64,000 bases of DNA from Bacteroidota bacterium (GTDB taxonomy: Bacteria; Bacteroidota; Bacteroidia; Bacteroidales; JAAUTT01). Location of the stretch: contig JAEYWD010000107.1 of NCBI GenBank assembly GCA_023429135.1, positions 49,209 to 113,208 on the forward strand, read 5' to 3'. The translations under genes and the position numbers were made by a program. This document shows, in pieces, positions 62,134 through 64,000 of this stretch (positions are counted from its first letter, which is position 1; each line of letters starts with the position of its first letter). The notes beneath the pieces were generated by a model. That model was not told where the DNA came from, did not search any database, and worked only from the letters and a program-made list of their open reading frames with translations.

Positions 62134-62835
62134 TCAAATCTCAAAATTGAATCCTTTCTCAGATAACTCCTGATATTTGTTTTTGTTGAAGCTGAAGTAC
62201 TTGGCGCCTTTGTGAGGAAGACCTTTTACCGACTCGTTGTGATCGATAAGCAGTTCCGTATCAAGAATTTTTCGGCGGAAATTGCGCCTGTCGAGCTGCA
62301 TCTCAAGCACTGCTTCGTATAAGTTCTGAAGCTCAGGCAGGGTAAAGCGTTCGGGCAACAATTCGAAGCCTATGGGCTGATAACGGATTTTCCCACGCAG
62401 ACGATTCAGGGCGATGCGAAGTATGCGGTCATGATCGAATGCGAGTGCCGGAACTTTGGAAATAGGAAACCATTGGGCATTTTTAGCATCATCGCCAGCC
62501 TGGAGTTTGTAGTCCGACAACTTTACCAGTGCATAATACGAAACCGTCACCACCCTTCCTCGGGGATCGCGGTCCACATCACTAAACGTATAAAGCTGCT
62601 CGATAAAGAGGTTTTCTATGCCTGTCTCCTCAAACAATTCGCGACGGGCGCATTGATCTGCATTTTCATCCATTTGCAGAAAGCCTCCGGGTAATGCCCA
62701 CCGACCTTTGAAAGGATCAATGCCTCGTTCAATCAGCAGCACTTTCAATTCTCCGTTATCGAAACCGAAGATTACACAATCGGTTGTTACCGCAGGCCGG
62801 GGATATTCGTAACAATATGTTTTTTGGCTTTCCAT
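62134..62835 (-). CDS. nrtR: NrtR-like regulator: active-looking Nudix domain plus winged helix
   Basis: A 233-residue protein. The Nudix domain (about 15-145) has a complete box: GFLQMDENADQCARRELFEE followed by TGI, matching GX5EX7REUXEEXGU. The C-terminal 80 residues form the NrtR winged helix (LPERFTLPELQNLYEAVL, DRRNFRRKILDTELLID). NrtR proteins repress NAD salvage genes and are released by ADP-ribose. Many have a dead Nudix box; this one is intact, so it may also hydrolyse ADP-ribose. Pnc genes lie just downstream. Confidence 0.9.
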   Translation of the reverse strand: MESQKTYCYEYPRPAVTTDCVIFGFDNGELKVLLIERGIDPFKGRWALPGGFLQMDENADQCARRELFEETGIENLFIEQLYTFSDVDRDPRGRVVTVSYYALVKLSDYKLQAGDDAKNAQWFPISKVPALAFDHDRILRIALNRLRGKIRYQPIGFELLPERFTLPELQNLYEAVLEMQLDRRNFRRKILDTELLIDHNESVKGLPHKGAKYFSFNKNKYQELSEKGFNFEI

Positions 62836-62840
62836 ATCTT

Positions 62841-62915
62841 TGCGTTATTACGACACAAAGATAAAGATGTAATTCGAAACAACAAAAAATCTATGCGTTA
62901 TTTTTACGCATAGAT
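62841..62915 (-). promoter_or_regulatory. nrtR promoter and palindromic operator candidate
   Basis: The -7 box on the minus strand is TATCTTTG (62863-62856). A strong dyad ATCTATGCGT-TATTTTT-ACGCATAGAT lies at 62889-62915. The left half TGCGTTATT recurs at 62841-62849 next to the start codon. Both positions suit autorepression by NrtR. Confidence 0.6.
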
Positions 62916-62940
62916 AAAAAAAAGAAAAGCCTCACCCCTG

Positions 62941-62962
62941 CCCCTCTCCAGATGGAGAGGGG
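62941..62962. repeat. Short GC-rich hairpin
   Basis: CCCCTCTCC / GGAGAGGGG with a 4-base loop, a dispersed Bacteroidota-type repeat, lies 78 bp past the stop of the DUF1858-type gene and upstream of nrtR. Confidence 0.5.
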
Positions 62963-63039
62963 TTTCGCATCTACAAGCTTTTTTAGCTCAGTTATTATAT
63001 TTATACCACCTAAACGCCTTAAAAATAAACATCTAACAC

Positions 63040-63564
63040 CTATATCCTCCCCACATAAGTTAGCACTACGCCTCCCTTTTCCAACGAAAAAGTTTTAAAT
63101 CCTTTTCCGGTAAGCAAATCGATAATGGGTGCCGGGACAAAAGGTGTTTTCAGTTCGAGAATTTCGCCAGGATTAAGATTCTGCGCTATCTTCAGAATCT
63201 CGGCCATGGGACTGCCTCCTGAATTGATCACAGGTGTGGCATCGAATCGCTGTTTAATTTTGGCTTCGTTGAACCATTCAGGTCGGGTTTGGGAAATGTA
63301 CGATCCTTCTCCGGCAGTTTCATTCAACGTGCCTTGCCCCACTTCTTTCCGTAAGCGATTCACAAGTTCATCTACTTTTAGCCCTCCTACTACGGCAGCT
63401 TGCTGAAGTGAAGCCACTTTTGCCACTGTCTTGCGCAAAATTGGGTTTTTGAGTTTGGCAAACGAAGGTGACAACTCAAGCAACACCGCTTCGAGTTGCG
63501 GATAAGCATCGAGCACCTCTCCCACCTTGGTTTTGGGGGTTATTATAAGTTTTTCAGTATTCAT
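63040..63564 (-). CDS. DUF1858/DUF2249-type protein
   Basis: A 174-residue protein. Residues 1-75 (ITPKTKVGEVLDAYPQLEAV, KNPILRKTVAKVASLQQAA) match the DUF1858/ScdA-N helical domain, and residues about 105-174 (ILKIAQNLNPGEILELKTPF, GKGFKTFSLEKGG) a DUF2249-like TusA fold. Such domains go with hemerythrin-like iron-sulphur repair and nitrosative-stress proteins. Its ATG overlaps the stop of the upstream PAS gene by 4 bp. Confidence 0.8.
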   Translation of the reverse strand: MNTEKLIITPKTKVGEVLDAYPQLEAVLLELSPSFAKLKNPILRKTVAKVASLQQAAVVGGLKVDELVNRLRKEVGQGTLNETAGEGSYISQTRPEWFNEAKIKQRFDATPVINSGGSPMAEILKIAQNLNPGEILELKTPFVPAPIIDLLTGKGFKTFSLEKGGVVLTYVGRI

Positions 63565-64000
63565 GGTTTGGAGCTTTTGGTGTACGACAACAACCGCTGC
63601 TCTCCTTCAAGCTTTCGCAAATGTGTCAGATCCTGCGTGTATTCTAACGTTCCGAGGTATTCACCTTCCTTACCACGCATGGCAAAGTATTCTATATAGA
63701 TAAACTTCCCTTGCATGTTGATCCAGAAAGCCGCAGAATTCTCTTTACCACTTCTGAAATCATCCAGAATCTGATCCACCACATGCACGCTCGATGGTGG
63801 GTGACACATGCGCACATCGCGACCCAGAATGGCGCGATTACGGGCAAAAATTCGGTCGGGCCCCAGACTGAAAAACCGAACTTTATCGTCCTTATCCACA
63901 AAAGTAAGATCAACAGGCAAAACTTTAAATAAAGCTTCCAGCTCTTCAATCCTGAAGTTACCGGTGGAAAGCTGCATAAATTCCTTATTGCTGTATGTAA
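63561..64000 (-). CDS. PAS-domain protein, probably the C-terminal part of a DUF438-type protein (5' end outside window)
   Basis: A PAS fold is seen: LEALFKVLPVDLTFVDKDDK, VRFFSLGPDRIFARNRAILG, RDVRMCHPPSSVHVVDQILD and FRSGKENSAAFWINMQGKFI. This is the PAS type found at the end of DUF438/hemerythrin-like proteins. An ATG at 63977 exists, but the frame stays open to base 64000 (reading ...TYSNKEF before it), so the true start is probably beyond the window. It is translationally coupled to the DUF1858-type gene, its usual functional neighbour. Confidence 0.75.
   Translation of the reverse strand, partial: TYSNKEFMQLSTGNFRIEELEALFKVLPVDLTFVDKDDKVRFFSLGPDRIFARNRAILGRDVRMCHPPSSVHVVDQILDDFRSGKENSAAFWINMQGKFIYIEYFAMRGKEGEYLGTLEYTQDLTHLRKLEGEQRLLSYTKSSKP

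Noticed and set aside
1..64000. tRNA or rRNA genes, prophage or intact insertion sequence
   Set aside because: No cloverleaf, rRNA-like sequence, integrase or transposase was recognised.

Overview
The window comes from a member of the Bacteroidota, most likely a free-living or host-associated polysaccharide degrader of the Bacteroidales/Marinilabiliales type. The evidence is a GldB-like gliding lipoprotein, a type IX secretion (Por) C-terminal domain, many short lipoproteins with an SPII lipobox, DUF3667 and BlaR-type M56 proteins with SusC-plug-like repeats, several glycoside hydrolases (GH97, GH78, GH88/105, GH29), and repeated TAnnTTTG promoter elements (the Bacteroidota -7 box). No rRNA, tRNA, CRISPR array, phage or complete insertion sequence was seen.

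Layout. 1-8.7 kb: end of an exported GHL10-like glycosidase, a lactonase, a large Lhr-type helicase, a methyltransferase and a redoxin. 8.8-12.9 kb: a BlaI/M56 sensor pair with a twin palindromic operator, then murB and a ferredoxin-NADP reductase. 13-21 kb: GH97, a Gfo/Idh/MocA oxidoreductase, two small lipoproteins, a possible short RNA and a GH78 rhamnosidase. 21.4-24.8 kb: a same-strand block of small VOC, DHFR-like and SRPBCC proteins. 25-31.7 kb: a sigma54-type response regulator with its overlapping histidine kinase, a DUF3667 protein, a radical SAM protein and lepA. 32 kb: a hicAB locus whose toxin gene has an in-frame stop at codon 7.

34-42.5 kb: a saccharide locus. A LacI-type repressor and a GH88/105 hydrolase face away from six genes that look like an oxidative L-fucose route: an alpha-L-fucosidase releases fucose, FucP imports it, a mutarotase equilibrates anomers, an aldo/keto reductase or the zinc dehydrogenase oxidises it, and a fuconolactonase opens the lactone. 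No fuconate dehydratase is present here. 42.6-52.3 kb: a ThuA-like protein, two overlapping methyltransferases, lipoproteins, an OmpA protein, a Crp/Fnr regulator, a beta-barrel protein, GldB and a beta-helix lipoprotein. 52.5 kb: a Fic protein with a 28-bp palindrome over its promoter and first ATG.

53.5-62.8 kb is the most interesting stretch, an NAD/ADP-ribose island. NrtR-like regulator with an intact Nudix box, nicotinate phosphoribosyltransferase, nicotinamidase-like hydrolase and glutamine-dependent NAD synthase form a salvage route. Beside them lie a divergent PRPP-synthetase homologue and, divergently, a two-gene overlapping module: NADAR fused to a crystallin-J1-like domain, followed by a methyltransferase fused to two degenerate Nudix-like domains. 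I infer that the module acts on ADP-ribose or ADP-ribosylated products. 63-64 kb: a DUF1858-type protein translationally coupled to a PAS protein cut by the window end.

Intergenic DNA carries unusual structure: 22-, 23- and 30-bp periodic dyad arrays, 7-bp telomere-like arrays placed directly after two stop codons, an 80-bp hairpin element, and several palindromic operators placed on promoters.
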